Positions 1 through 9,348 of a stretch of DNA of 64,000 nucleotides are shown piece after piece. Below the pieces are notes generated by a model that did not search any database, was not told the DNA's origin, and saw only the letters and a program-made list of their open reading frames with translations. This DNA comes from Gp6-AA40 sp963723495 (lineage in GTDB: Bacteria > Acidobacteriota > Vicinamibacteria > Vicinamibacterales > UBA2999): positions 682,001 to 746,000 of the forward strand of contig CAVRQR010000009.1 of the NCBI GenBank assembly GCA_963723495.1, given 5' to 3'. A program made the position numbers and the translations under genes. Numbering within the stretch: position 1 is the stretch's first letter; every line of letters starts with the position of its first letter.

Positions 1-34
1 CGCGAGCCTGAAGAAGAATTCAGGAACTCTTCAG

Positions 35-2514
35 GTGAGTCCATGGTGCGCCCAAGTTCTAATGCCCACCCAGCCACTCGCGAGCGGTCCAATGGGAGGT
101 TCAGTGTTGCGAGTCATTCGAGTGATGTTCGTGGTCGTGGGCGTGTTGTCCTTTGCGCAAATGTATCCCGCGGCGCAGACCCAACCGGTATTGTCCGGTA
201 CCGTAGTCGACACGCTGGGCTCGCGCCTGGCCGGCGCGACTGTCACGCTCCTGCGCGACGGCCAGAAGGTCGAGGACGGCAAGAGCGACAGAGAGGGGGC
301 GTTCTCGTTTTCCGGTCTCTCGCCGGACCGCTACCAGGTACAGGCGAGCATGCCGGGCTTCCAGTCGAAGACGAGCGAGGCGGTGTTCGTCGGTCAGAGT
401 GGCCGCGTCATCATCGAGGTCACGCTCGAGATCGGCCCGCTGCAGCAGGACGTCGTCGTGACTGCAGGGGCGACGGAGCAACTGCAGGCGCGCACCGGTG
501 CACCGGTGACGGTGATTGACGAAGAGACGCTCGAGGCCATCAACAAACTGGACGTACTCGAGGCGCTGCGGCTCGTGCCTGCCGCGCAGATCGTCCAGGT
601 CGGCCAGCGCGGAGGAGCGACGTCGCTCTTCCTGCGTGGCGGCGAATCGAACTTCACGAAGGTTCTGATCGACGGCATCCCCGCCAACGACATCGGCGGT
701 GGATTCGACTTCTCACAGTTGACGCTGGCGAGCGTCGAGCGTATCGAAGTGCTGCGCCAGACCAACAGCGTGATTTACGGCAGCGATGCGCTGACGGGCG
801 TCGTCGACATCAGCACGCGGCGGGGGACGTCGCGCGTGCCGGCGCTCGAGTACATGATCGACGGCGGCAATCTGGGCACGTTCAATAACGCGCTCTCGTT
901 CGGTGGAGCGTACAAGCGCTTCGACTATTTTTCGCAGTACCTGGTACTACACGACTGACAACGACATCCCGAACAACGGTTACCGCAACGGCACATACGC
1001 CGGACGCTTTGGTGTGGCCGTCAGCAATGGCACGAACGTGTACGGAACCGTGCGCTACCTCGACGGCCGCTATGGCAGCGCCAACGGATTCGACCTCTAC
1101 CAGATCGCCGACGATTCGGTATCGGATGTCGAGCAGCTCTTCATGAGTGTGGCCGCCGATTCCCAGATCAGTCCACGGTGGCAGACGACCGTCAGGTTCG
1201 GATCGACCATTCAGGATCGCTTCTATACGAATCCATCGCCGACCGGTGAACCGTTCGATCCGTTCGGCTTTGGTGAGAACTATCTCGGACGCACCGTCAC
1301 GCTCGAAGGCGCGGACGGTCGCACCGTGACGGGACAGGGCATCCTTGACTACGGCGGCGTGTATCCGCAGGTCTACCCCGGGCGCACCAGCCGGAACGCG
1401 CTGTTCGGGCAGGTGACGTTCCAGGCGACGCAGAATCTTGCGATATCGGGCGGCGGCCGCTTCGAACACGAGGCCAACTACGACGATCCCGATCTCGATC
1501 CGTCCGCGACCCGCAACAACGGTGGCGGGTTCGTTGAAGGGCGTGCCACGCTGGCCAGCCGCGTCTACATCAGCGCCGGTATCGGCGTCGAACACAACGA
1601 GGTGTTCGAGACGGCGTACACGCCGCGTCTGTCGGTGGCCGCGTATCTCCGCAATCCCTCCTCGGAGCAGATCGGCGAGACCAAGGTGACGATGAACATC
1701 GGCGAGGGCATCAAGGCGCCGAGCGTGTACCAGGGTGACAACTCGCTGTACGAGCTCGTGACCGGGACGCCGGCCGGTGCAGGTGTCGAGCCGATTGGCC
1801 CCGAACGGAGCAGAGGTTTCGACGTCGGCCTGGAGCAGGCGTTCTCGGCAGGACGTTTCCGCGCACGTGTGGGTTACTTCAACAACACGTTCGAGGACCT
1901 GCTGGAGTATCCTGAGCCGGACCCAGCTGGTAGCCGCTGGCGTGCCCCCTGCCGTGGCCGCGACGACGGCCTTCGGCGCGTACATCAACTCTGCCTCGTT
2001 CGATGCGCAAGGCGTCGAGCTGTCTGCCGACGCAGCGCTTGGTATGGGATTCCGCATGAGCGCGTCGTACACCTATCTTGATGCCGAGGTCACCGAGGCG
2101 TTCGGACGGAGTGCCGCGTTCAATCCGGCGTTTCCCGACATTCCGATCGGCGTGTACTCGCCGCTCGTGGGTGAGCGCCCTTTCCGGCGGCCGGCCAACT
2201 CGGGGACGCTGTTCGTCGGGTATGCGAACGGCCCGATCGACGTCGCGCTGTCCGGGTATTTCGTCGGGAAGCGCGACGACAGCACGTTCGTGACCGACGG
2301 CTTCTTCGGCAATTCCATGCTGCTGCCGAATCAGGATCTCGATCCTGCGTATCAGAAGATCGACCTGAGTGCGTCCTATCGCCTGCATCCGCGCCTGCGG
2401 GTGTACACGACGATCGACAACCTGCTGAACCAGGATTACTCGGCATCGTACGGCTTCCCGTCGCTTCCGGCGACTATTCGCGTCGGAGCGGCTATCGGAT
2501 TGGGGGGCGATTGA
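35..2514 (+). CDS. TonB-dependent receptor A (BtuB-like, Oar-type N-terminus), two frameshifts
   Basis: Outer-membrane TonB-dependent receptor. After an exported N-terminus it has a carboxypeptidase-regulatory-like beta-sandwich (LSGTVVDTLGSRLAGATVTL), a plug domain (LFLRGGESNFTKVLIDGIP, then IEVLRQTNSVIYGSDALTG) and a beta-barrel ending near position 2514. The plug resembles vitamin B12/BtuB-type receptors more than the five other receptors here; the ligand is unknown. The frame changes near 935-950 and again near 1905-1925, each by +1, and the three fragments join into one continuous receptor, so I annotate one gene. The start is uncertain: position 35 is a GTG near the window edge, and ATG at 125 or TTG at about 110 gives a more typical signal peptide (RVIRVMFVVVGVLSFAQ). 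A short hairpin (8-15 with 28-35) precedes the first start. Confidence 0.85.
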
Positions 2515-2541
2515 GATAGCGTGTAGTCGAGTGACTACTCA

Positions 2542-3939
2542 ATGATCCTTCACCAGTTCTACCTGAATTGCCTTGCCCACGCGTCGTATCTCATCGGCGA
2601 CGAGCAGTCTGCAACCGCTGCCGTCGTCGATCCGCAGCGTGACGTCGATCAGTATCTGTCGTTCGCGGCCGCGCACGGTCTGACGATCCGTCACGTCATC
2701 CTCACGCACTTCCACGCCGACTTCATCGCCGGCCATCTCGAGTTGCAGGAGCAGACAGGCGCGACGATTCACCTGGGTCGCTCCGCGCAAGCCGAATACG
2801 CCTTCACGCCATTTGGCGACGGCGACAGCATCGAGTTCGCGAAGGTGCGCCTGGCTGCGATCGAGACGCCGGGACACACTCCCGAATCGATCTCGATTCT
2901 CGTGTATGACCGCACGGTCAGTAACACAGTGCCTCATGCGGTGCTGACCGGGGACACGCTGTTCGTCGGCGACGTGGGAAGGCCGGATCTGCGCGCGGCG
3001 CTGGGTTGGTCGGCGAACGATCTCGGCAGCCTGTTGTACGACTCGCTGCACAACAAGCTGCTCGCGTTGCCCGATTCGAGCCTGGTCTATCCCGCGCATG
3101 GTGCCGGCTCACTGTGTGGCAAGGCACTCTCCAAGGAGACGGTTTCGACCATCGGCGAGCAGCGCAGGACGAACTACGCGCTGCAGCCGCTGAGCAAGGA
3201 AGCCTTCATCTCGCTGGTGACGGCTGACCAGCCCGACGCGCCTTCGTATTTCACCTACGATGCCGTGCTCAACAGCCGCAAGCGGCCGACGCTGAGCGAA
3301 GCCCTTACCTGGGAACTGCAACCGTTGTCGCTCGATGACTGCCTCGAGCTGCAGAAGCGCGGCGTGCAGCTCCTCGACACGCGTGACGCGAGCGAGTTCG
3401 CCGCGGCGCACCTGAGAGGAGCGATCAACATCGGGCTGCGCGGCTCGTACGCGACGTGGGCGGGCAGTATCCTCGACCGGGAACGACCGATCGTCATCGT
3501 TGCCGACCCCGGTGCGGAACGGGAATCCGCGCTTCGCCTGGGCCGGATCGGTTTCGATCACGTGATCGGATATCTCGACGGCGGCATGGCCAGTGCCGCG
3601 GCCAGATTGGATGTCGTGTCGGAAACGACGCGGGTCAGTCCCGAACGTGCGGCGGAACAACTCGCGTCGAATGCCACGATCAAACTGATCGATGTCCGCG
3701 CCGCGGGCGAGCGCGCGGCGACGTCCATCGAGCGCAGCGTCCACATTCCACTGCAACGCCTGGTTGAGGACGTCCGGTATCTGCCGAAAGACACGCCGCT
3801 GCTCGTCCACTGCGCCGGTGGCTACCGGTCCTCGACGGCCGCGAGCCTCCTTCAGCGAGAGGGATTCACGAACGTCAGCGAGCTTGCGGGCGGGCTGGCG
3901 GCGTGGGAGGCGTCCGGAAACCCGGTGGTCAATGGGTGA
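2542..3939 (+). CDS. MBL-fold persulfide dioxygenase fused to two rhodanese domains
   Basis: Probable glutathione/bacillithiol persulfide dioxygenase-sulfurtransferase of the CstB/ETHE1 type, a cytoplasmic enzyme oxidising persulfides to sulfite and moving sulfane sulfur. Residues 1 to about 230 are a metallo-beta-lactamase fold with THFHADFIAGH, the ETPGHTPES histidine, the LTGDTLFVGDVGRPD aspartate and VYPAHG. The first rhodanese domain (about 265-355) lacks a cysteine in its active-site loop and looks inactive. The second (about 370-460) keeps the active-site cysteine in HCAGGYRSS. The length of 465 residues fits this fusion family, and the frame is intact. It stands 27 bp after receptor A; no sulfur-related partner is visible nearby. 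Confidence 0.92.
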   Translation: MILHQFYLNCLAHASYLIGDEQSATAAVVDPQRDVDQYLSFAAAHGLTIRHVILTHFHADFIAGHLELQEQTGATIHLGRSAQAEYAFTPFGDGDSIEFAKVRLAAIETPGHTPESISILVYDRTVSNTVPHAVLTGDTLFVGDVGRPDLRAALGWSANDLGSLLYDSLHNKLLALPDSSLVYPAHGAGSLCGKALSKETVSTIGEQRRTNYALQPLSKEAFISLVTADQPDAPSYFTYDAVLNSRKRPTLSEALTWELQPLSLDDCLELQKRGVQLLDTRDASEFAAAHLRGAINIGLRGSYATWAGSILDRERPIVIVADPGAERESALRLGRIGFDHVIGYLDGGMASAAARLDVVSETTRVSPERAAEQLASNATIKLIDVRAAGERAATSIERSVHIPLQRLVEDVRYLPKDTPLLVHCAGGYRSSTAASLLQREGFTNVSELAGGLAAWEASGNPVVNG

Positions 3940-4282
3940 ACTCACGCAGCCCGAGCTCAGATAAGTGGCGCCCCCGAAGCCCGTTACGGTGCCCGGACCC
4001 GCGCTGCGATGGCGTCGCCGACCGCGTGACGCTCGGGTCGCGCGGGTAATGCTCGCTCAACGAGCCGCGATTCCAACGCGCTCAACCTCGCGGATCCCCC
4101 CAGCCTTCTCGCGCGGTCAGGCGATCGGAGTCGGTCACCTCCACAGGGCTTCTCGAGTCGCCACTCATCTGAGCTCGGGACACATGATCGAGAGACAGGA
4201 TTCCTTCACCTCCTCACGGGCATCGGTGGTGACGACGGCGCGCCCTCGAGACGGCGCGATCAGCGATGTACCAAAAACGCGG
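3940..4282. other. Intergenic region, possible leader RNA
   Basis: About 340 bases without a convincing gene. An open frame at 3965-4318 has arginine/proline-rich composition and no recognisable domain, so I do not call it. The region leads into the attenuator-like structure at 4283-4367 and could be the 5' part of a structured RNA, but I recognise no known riboswitch, tmRNA, 6S or SRP motif. Confidence 0.35.
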
Positions 4283-4367
4283 CGGAGGCGAACCATTTGG
4301 CGAGGCTGGTGCCACTAGCAAGAAAGATAAACGTGTGCCTCCGATCAGCGGCCGGAGGCGCGTTTTT
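4283..4367 (+). terminator. Intrinsic terminator with competing upstream arm (attenuator-like)
   Basis: GCCTCCG at 4337-4343 pairs with CGGAGGC at 4353-4359 across a 9-base loop and is followed by TTTTT at 4363-4367, a standard intrinsic terminator on the plus strand. An identical CGGAGGC at 4283-4289 could pair with the same left arm instead. AAAAACGCG at 4273-4281 is complementary to the CGCGTTTTT that ends the terminator. Such mutually exclusive pairings are the layout of an attenuator or riboswitch expression platform. The next gene downstream lies on the minus strand, so a regulated target is not obvious. Confidence 0.55.
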
Positions 4368-4420
4368 GCCGCGCCGTCTCGGGGCGCGCCAGAGGCATCA
4401 CCGGTGCCCGTGCGCTGAGA

Positions 4421-4855
4421 TCAGGTTCGCGCTGTTGCTGCGGCCCTCGTCTTGAACCACTCGCGCATTGCGGCAAGCGACTCCTGTGCACCCGGCCTGC
4501 GCATGACGACCTGCTCGAGTTGAGAAAGGTACTTGGGGTTGCCCAAACGAGTGCGGTAATCACTCAGGAAGGGCTCCATCTTCGCGAACACACCGATCTG
4601 CTCGCCGGTGGCATCGTTGAACATCTGTTCGTCGATCGCGCCATTCAGCACGAACGAGGCCGCCATGTCCCAGTAGCTCGCCACCATGCGGAAGTAACCG
4701 CTGTTGGGTCCCATCACCGCTTGCACGACGTCGTCGATCGATGAGGGATTGAACTCGAGCGCGAACCAGTTGCGCGCCTCACGCATCGTTGGCTCACGGC
4801 GAAGCTCGTACAGCCGGATCAGTAACGTCGCGCTTTCATACGGTGTGCTGGGCAT
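4421..4855 (-). CDS. Conserved hypothetical protein, helical, 144 residues
   Basis: I do not recognise a named family with confidence; it vaguely resembles DUF4760-type small helical proteins. It has no signal peptide or membrane segment, so it is probably cytoplasmic. The sequence is rich in amphipathic helices (YESATLLIRLYELRRE, then DDVVQAVMGPNSGYFRMVAS) with conserved-looking aromatic residues. Coding on the minus strand is supported by an intact frame and normal composition. It follows MltB in the same direction with about 70 bases between them; those bases hold a degenerate inverted repeat, so the two need not share a transcript. Confidence 0.6.
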   Translation of the reverse strand: MPSTPYESATLLIRLYELRREPTMREARNWFALEFNPSSIDDVVQAVMGPNSGYFRMVASYWDMAASFVLNGAIDEQMFNDATGEQIGVFAKMEPFLSDYRTRLGNPKYLSQLEQVVMRRPGAQESLAAMREWFKTRAAATART

Positions 4856-4859
4856 GGGG

Positions 4860-4925
4860 CTGAACCTCGAAAGTGGAAAGACTTACTTACGTACTTTGAC
4901 CTTTAACCTTTGAACTTGCAGAGAG
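4860..4925. repeat. Degenerate heptamer inverted repeat (CTTTGACC type)
   Basis: The right arm reads ACTTTGACCTTTAACCTTTG followed by AACTT. The left arm, around 4860-4880 (GAACCTCGAAAGTGGAAAG), is its degenerate reverse complement. The same element with a nearly identical right arm and the same CAGAGAGG tail recurs at 61430-61533. It lies between two minus-strand genes. Confidence 0.6.
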
Positions 4926-4926
4926 G

Positions 4927-5946
4927 TCAGCGAAGTCTGTCGGACAACAGGGCCACCGTGAGCGCGTAGTAGTGCGCGCAGTTGTAGCCGAGGATGGCGT
5001 CGTAGTTCTCGTAGACGAGAAACTTCCGTTCACCGACGTCCACGAGCCCGGCCGGGAGATCGGCCTTGGGAAGCGGCGCGCCGTTGACCAATCGGACGCC
5101 CATCTTCTGCCACTCGCGGAGCGGACGCCGCTCGGTCATGTTGCGGCGCGCGTAGCAGCCTTCGGTTCGGTTTGGAATCGTGCGCTCGATCTCCTCACGC
5201 AGCGCCGCCGACACGCGCACTTCGCGACCCCACGTCTCGTCGCCGTTCCAGCCGAATCCCTTCATGTAATTTGCGATCGAGGCCAGCGCGTCGGCGGTCG
5301 ACTTCCAGATATCGCGCCGGCCATCGTCGTCGAAGTCCACCGCGTAGCTCAGATAGCTCGACGGCATGAACTGCGGCTGTCCCATCGCACCCGCCCACGA
5401 TCCGGTCATCGAGGCTGGCTCGATATGCCCGCGCTGCACCATGGTGAGCGCGTTGAACAGCTCGCCGCGGAACATCGTCGAGCGCCTCGGTTCCCACGCC
5501 AGTGTTGCCAGCGCCTGGAAGACCGGGATGTTGCCGGTCACGCGCCCATACCGCGTCTCGAGTCCCCATATAGCCAGCAGGAATCGCCGCTGCACGTCGA
5601 AGTCGCGTTCGATGCGTCCCAGTAGCGCGCGGTGCTCGCGACCGAGGTCCTGCCCCCTTTTCACCATCGTGCGGGTGAGGCGTGTGGACAGATACCGGCT
5701 GAAGCCCGGATTCAGTTCTGCCTGCGAGCGATCGCTCTCGACGACGCGATGGAGCGGTTCGAGGCCGGAGAGCGTCTGCTGAACGAGCGCCTCGCTGAAC
5801 CCGCGCTCGCGGGCTTCCCGGGTCAGATCGGCGAGCCAGTCGGTAAAGGGCGGAGGCGGTGCCGGCGTAGGCTCCTGTGTCTGGCTGCGTCCAGCCGGGG
5901 TCAACGTGAGAATCAGGAGCGAGACGAGTATCGTCAACCGGCGCAT
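4927..5946 (-). CDS. mltB: Lytic murein transglycosylase, MltB family
   Basis: Exported peptidoglycan-cleaving enzyme producing 1,6-anhydromuropeptides. The N-terminal signal peptide (MRRLTILVSLLILTLTPAG) is followed by the SLT_2/MltB catalytic domain. The catalytic glutamate lies in WGLETRYGRVTG, and the family signature GAMGQPQFMPSSYLSYAVDF and DDDGRRDIWKSTADALASIA follow in order. The length of 339 residues is normal and the frame is intact. There is no lipobox, so it is probably soluble periplasmic rather than lipid-anchored. It is divergent from the molybdenum hydroxylase operon. Confidence 0.93.
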   Translation of the reverse strand: MRRLTILVSLLILTLTPAGRSQTQEPTPAPPPPFTDWLADLTREARERGFSEALVQQTLSGLEPLHRVVESDRSQAELNPGFSRYLSTRLTRTMVKRGQDLGREHRALLGRIERDFDVQRRFLLAIWGLETRYGRVTGNIPVFQALATLAWEPRRSTMFRGELFNALTMVQRGHIEPASMTGSWAGAMGQPQFMPSSYLSYAVDFDDDGRRDIWKSTADALASIANYMKGFGWNGDETWGREVRVSAALREEIERTIPNRTEGCYARRNMTERRPLREWQKMGVRLVNGAPLPKADLPAGLVDVGERKFLVYENYDAILGYNCAHYYALTVALLSDRLR

Positions 5947-6013
5947 GACTTTAGGGTTATCGGCATTGTACGGCCGTGGCTGTGCACGGCCGTGGAAATC
6001 GACTCAATCCGGC

Positions 6014-6043
6014 TTGCATTTCTGCCGATACTCCCTGTCTAAT
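6014..6043 (+). promoter_or_regulatory. Candidate sigma-70-like promoter for the molybdenum hydroxylase operon
   Basis: TTGCAT at 6014-6019 and TCTAAT at 6038-6043 with an 18-base spacer, in the intergenic region before the 2Fe-2S subunit. Weak match, not tested. Confidence 0.3.
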
Positions 6044-6212
6044 AACCCACCGAGCTTTGTACTGACCGATCTCCCTTACTTTCGAGAGATTTACACTGCT
6101 GCTCGCTTGTGTTGGCGGGCTCCGGGACGGTCAGGGCTGACACGACGGTGGTCCGCATCAGGACAAGCGGCGCGCAAGATAACCGACACAAGCGAGATCG
6201 TGGAGTAAAGAC

Positions 6213-6707
6213 ATGCCTTTCACACTGAACGTCAACGGGAAGACCTCGACGGTCGATGTCCCGGGCGACATGCCCCTGCTGTGGGTTCTCAGAGATGTCC
6301 TGAACTTCAAAGGGACCAAGTTTGGTTGCGGCATCGGCCAGTGCGGCGCCTGCACCGTGCAGGTCGACGGTCGCGCCGTCCGGTCCTGCCAGACCGTAGT
6401 GTCGAAGGCGTCCGGCCGGATCACGACCATTGAGGGTCTCTCTCCGGACGGTTCGCATCCGGTGCAGATCGCGTGGCAGGAGATGGATGTGCCGCAGTGC
6501 GGCTATTGCCAGGCCGGCCAGATCATGTCGGCGGCAGCGCTCCTTGCGCAGAAGCCGGTCCCGACCGACGCGGAGATCAACACCGCGATGAACGGCAACC
6601 TCTGTCGATGCGGAACCTACGTGCGGATCCGCGAGGCCATCCACCGAGCTGCGACACTGGGTACGCAGCGCTCGACGTCGACGGCGCAGGGCGCCGGTGC
6701 GCAGTAA
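6213..6707 (+). CDS. Molybdenum hydroxylase small subunit, two [2Fe-2S] clusters (IorA-like)
   Basis: Electron-transfer subunit of a xanthine oxidase/aldehyde oxidase-family hydroxylase, of the isoquinoline 1-oxidoreductase alpha type. The plant-type ferredoxin domain (residues 1-75) has cluster ligands in GCGIGQCGACTVQ and RSC. The helical second domain (about 80-150) has PQCGYCQAGQ and NLCRCGTY. The length of 164 residues is typical. It is followed after 12 bases by the large subunit, so the two form an operon and probably a heterodimer. The large subunit carries a Tat signal, so this subunit is likely carried out folded with it. Confidence 0.93.
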   Translation: MPFTLNVNGKTSTVDVPGDMPLLWVLRDVLNFKGTKFGCGIGQCGACTVQVDGRAVRSCQTVVSKASGRITTIEGLSPDGSHPVQIAWQEMDVPQCGYCQAGQIMSAAALLAQKPVPTDAEINTAMNGNLCRCGTYVRIREAIHRAATLGTQRSTSTAQGAGAQ

Positions 6708-6719
6708 AGGAAGGACGCT

Positions 6720-8912
6720 GTGACCGCGATACTCCTCGACCGACGTTCATTCCTGCGCGTCAGCGCCGTCGCTGGCGGCGGCGTGATGCTGGCGCTGCAT
6801 CTCGACCCGGCGGAACTGCTCGCCCAGGGGCCGCCACCGGGGAGCTTCGATGCGCTCGCGTTCGTGAAGATCGGCGCCGATGGCACCGTCACCATCATGA
6901 ACAAGAACCCTGAGATCGGGCAGGGCGTGAAGAACATGCTCCCGATGATCATTGCCGACGAACTCGACGTGGATTGGAGCAGCGTCACGATCGAACAGGC
7001 CGCCGTCGATGGCAGCAAGTTCGGCGCGCAGTTCGCCGGTGGCAGCTTGTCGACACCGATGAACTGGGATCCGCTCCGCCAGGTCGGTGCGGCATGCCGG
7101 CAGATGGTGCTCGCCGCGGCGGCGCAGCGCTGGAGCGTTCCTGCTGATGAGTTGACCACTCGCTCGGGCCGCGTCATGCACAGCGGGAGCAATCGCTCGG
7201 CGGGCTATGGTGAGTTCGCCGCCGATGCCGCGAAGATGCCGGTGCCGGTGTTGAGCACGGTGAAGCTCAAGGACCCCAAGGACTATCGCATCATCGGAAC
7301 GCGTCAGAAGGGTGTTGATACCGCCGCCATCACGATGGGCAAGCCGGTGTTCAGCATCGACTTCACGCTGCCGGGGATGTTGTACGCCGTGTACGAGAAG
7401 GCGCCGGTGTTCGGCGCGAAAGTCGCCACGTCCAATGTCGATGACATCAAAAAGCTCCCCGGTGTGAAGCACGCCTTCGTGGTCGAAGGCGGAACCAACC
7501 TGCAGGAGCTGGTCGGCGGCGTTGCCATCGTTGCCGACAGCTGGTGGCTCGCACAGTCCGCGAGGAGACAGCTCAAGGTCACGTGGGCGGCTCACCCGAC
7601 GTCATCGCAGAGCACTGTTGGATTCCAGACCAGGGCGGATGAACTCGGGAAGGGCGCGTACACGACGAAGCTGCGCACTGACGGCGATGTCGAGAAGGCG
7701 TTTGCCGGATCGGCCAAAGTCGTCGAGGCGGCCTACATGTATCCGTTCATTCCGCACTCTCCGCTCGAGCCCGAGAATTGCGTCGCGCAGTTCAAGGACG
7801 GAAAGCTCGAGGTCTGGGCACCGAGTCAGACACCGCAGGCCGGCGTCGGTGTGGCTGCGCGTGCCGCGGGGCTCAAGGATCCCGACGTCACGCTGCACAT
7901 GATGAAGGTCGGCGGCGGATTCGGCCGTCGACTGACGAACGATTACGTTGCCGAAGCCGCGGCGATCGCGAAGGAAGTCCCGGGCGTTCCGATCAAGTTG
8001 TTGTGGACGCGCGAAGACGATATGAAGCACGAGATGTATCGTCCCGGCGGCTATCACTACCTGAAAGGCGGGCTCGACGCGAACGGGAAGCTCATCGCGT
8101 GGCGCAATCACTTCGTCACCTTTGGTGAAGGAGACAGGTACGCGCCGGCCGCGAACATTCCGGGCATCCAGTTCCCTGCGCTCTACGTTCAGAACTTCGA
8201 CTTCGGCGATACGAAAATGCCGCTCGGTGTGCCGACTGGTGCACTGCGCGCGCCCGGCAGCCACGCCTACTCGTTCGTGTTCCAGGGGTTCATCGACGAA
8301 CTGGCACACGCGGCGGGGAAGGATCAGGTGCAGTTCCGCCTCGATATGCTCGCGTCCCAGGCGTATCCCGCACCCGAGAAGGGTGGGGACGGCTTTGACG
8401 GCGCTCGCATGGCGGCCTGCCTCAAGATGGTGGCCGAGAAAGCGGAATGGACGCGGAAGCGGCCACAGGGGACCGGGCTTGGTGTGGCCTTCCAGTACAG
8501 CCACCGCGGCTACTTCGCGGAGGTGGCGGAGGTGACCGTCGACAACCTCAAACGGTTGAAGGTCAACAAGGTCTGGGTCGTGGCCGACATCGGGAGTCAG
8601 ATCATCAACCCGATGCACGCGGAGAACCTGGTGCAGGGCGGCGTGGTCGAGGGCATCAGCCACATGATGCAGGAGGTCACGTTCAAGGGCGGCGCGGCGG
8701 TGGAAGGCAACTTCAATAACGTGCCGCTGGTGCGCATGGCGCAGGCACCGGCGGTCGAGTTGCACTGGATCAAGTCCAACAACCCGCCGACCGGTCTGGG
8801 CGAACCGTCACTGCCGCCGGCGCTCCCGGCCGTGGCCAACGCGATCTTCGCGGTCACGGGTACGCGAGTGCGGTCGCTGCCGCTCACGAAGCTCGGCTTC
8901 CGCTGGGCGTAG
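6720..8912 (+). CDS. Molybdenum hydroxylase large subunit, Tat-exported (IorB-like)
   Basis: Catalytic molybdopterin subunit of an aldehyde oxidase/isoquinoline 1-oxidoreductase-type enzyme that hydroxylates aldehydes or N-heteroaromatics. A Tat signal is visible (DRRSFLRVSAVAGGG). Cofactor-loop motif KVGGGFGRRLTNDY is near residue 395, and the probable catalytic glutamate is in TGLGEPSLPPALPA near the C-terminus. The length of 730 residues suits the single-chain IorB class. It starts at GTG 6720 with an AAAGGAAGG ribosome-binding site. No intact electron-accepting cytochrome or XdhC-type chaperone lies beside it. A strong terminator follows at once, so the operon is just two genes. Confidence 0.92.
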   Translation: MTAILLDRRSFLRVSAVAGGGVMLALHLDPAELLAQGPPPGSFDALAFVKIGADGTVTIMNKNPEIGQGVKNMLPMIIADELDVDWSSVTIEQAAVDGSKFGAQFAGGSLSTPMNWDPLRQVGAACRQMVLAAAAQRWSVPADELTTRSGRVMHSGSNRSAGYGEFAADAAKMPVPVLSTVKLKDPKDYRIIGTRQKGVDTAAITMGKPVFSIDFTLPGMLYAVYEKAPVFGAKVATSNVDDIKKLPGVKHAFVVEGGTNLQELVGGVAIVADSWWLAQSARRQLKVTWAAHPTSSQSTVGFQTRADELGKGAYTTKLRTDGDVEKAFAGSAKVVEAAYMYPFIPHSPLEPENCVAQFKDGKLEVWAPSQTPQAGVGVAARAAGLKDPDVTLHMMKVGGGFGRRLTNDYVAEAAAIAKEVPGVPIKLLWTREDDMKHEMYRPGGYHYLKGGLDANGKLIAWRNHFVTFGEGDRYAPAANIPGIQFPALYVQNFDFGDTKMPLGVPTGALRAPGSHAYSFVFQGFIDELAHAAGKDQVQFRLDMLASQAYPAPEKGGDGFDGARMAACLKMVAEKAEWTRKRPQGTGLGVAFQYSHRGYFAEVAEVTVDNLKRLKVNKVWVVADIGSQIINPMHAENLVQGGVVEGISHMMQEVTFKGGAAVEGNFNNVPLVRMAQAPAVELHWIKSNNPPTGLGEPSLPPALPAVANAIFAVTGTRVRSLPLTKLGFRWA

Positions 8913-8934
8913 CCAGGAGGAACACCGGCACCTG

Positions 8935-8973
8935 AGAGGGCGGGTCTGTTCTTCAGACCCGCCCTCTTTTTTT
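8935..8973 (+). terminator. Strong intrinsic terminator
   Basis: A perfect 14-bp stem, AGAGGGCGGGTCTG with CAGACCCGCCCTCT, a 5-base loop (TTCTT) and a run of seven T (8967-8973). It ends the molybdenum hydroxylase operon. Confidence 0.93.
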
Positions 8974-9348
8974 GACCCGCCATCGTGAGACCTGCCCGAT
9001 CTTCCCCCGCTCAGTCCGCTGCCATTCGGCGCAGTGACATGTCAGAGCGCGGAACCCGTGATCCAACTATCCGAAGTGAAGCGTTTCGCCGTTTTGAACT
9101 CGAGTGCACGGGGTCGTCGTAAGTTATTGAAGCGACACGTACGGACCGTCTCATCCCATCGGCTGGGTAATTGCTTTAAGCTAGCTGGCCCCAGTAGAGA
9201 CCGTGGCGTTTCATGCCATCCACGTATTGCTGGTGCGAATCTAAAAGTGGGGTTGCTTCCAGATTGAAATGCTAGAGTGCCACGCGAACTTTGACCGGAA
9301 TTTGACCTCAGCCGCGAAATCCCCAACCAAGTGAGTGGAGGACATCGT
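8974..9348. other. Intergenic leader of receptor B
   Basis: About 375 bases without a supported gene. Short open frames on both strands overlap each other and show no domain. TTTGACC occurs twice (around 9291 and 9301), but I cannot place a convincing promoter. The palindrome found before receptors D, E and F is absent, so B is probably controlled differently. Confidence 0.4.

Noticed and set aside
1..124. Cobalamin riboswitch before receptor A, because the plug looks BtuB-like
   Set aside because: Only a small hairpin is visible and the conserved B12-box sequence is missing; most of the leader is outside the window.
3965..4318. A 117-residue open frame on the plus strand
   Set aside because: Arginine/proline-rich, no domain, no ribosome-binding site, and it overlaps the attenuator-like structure; more likely non-coding.
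9034..9326. Overlapping open frames on both strands before receptor B
   Set aside because: Neither has a recognisable domain or good start, and each is explained by chance in GC-rich leader sequence.
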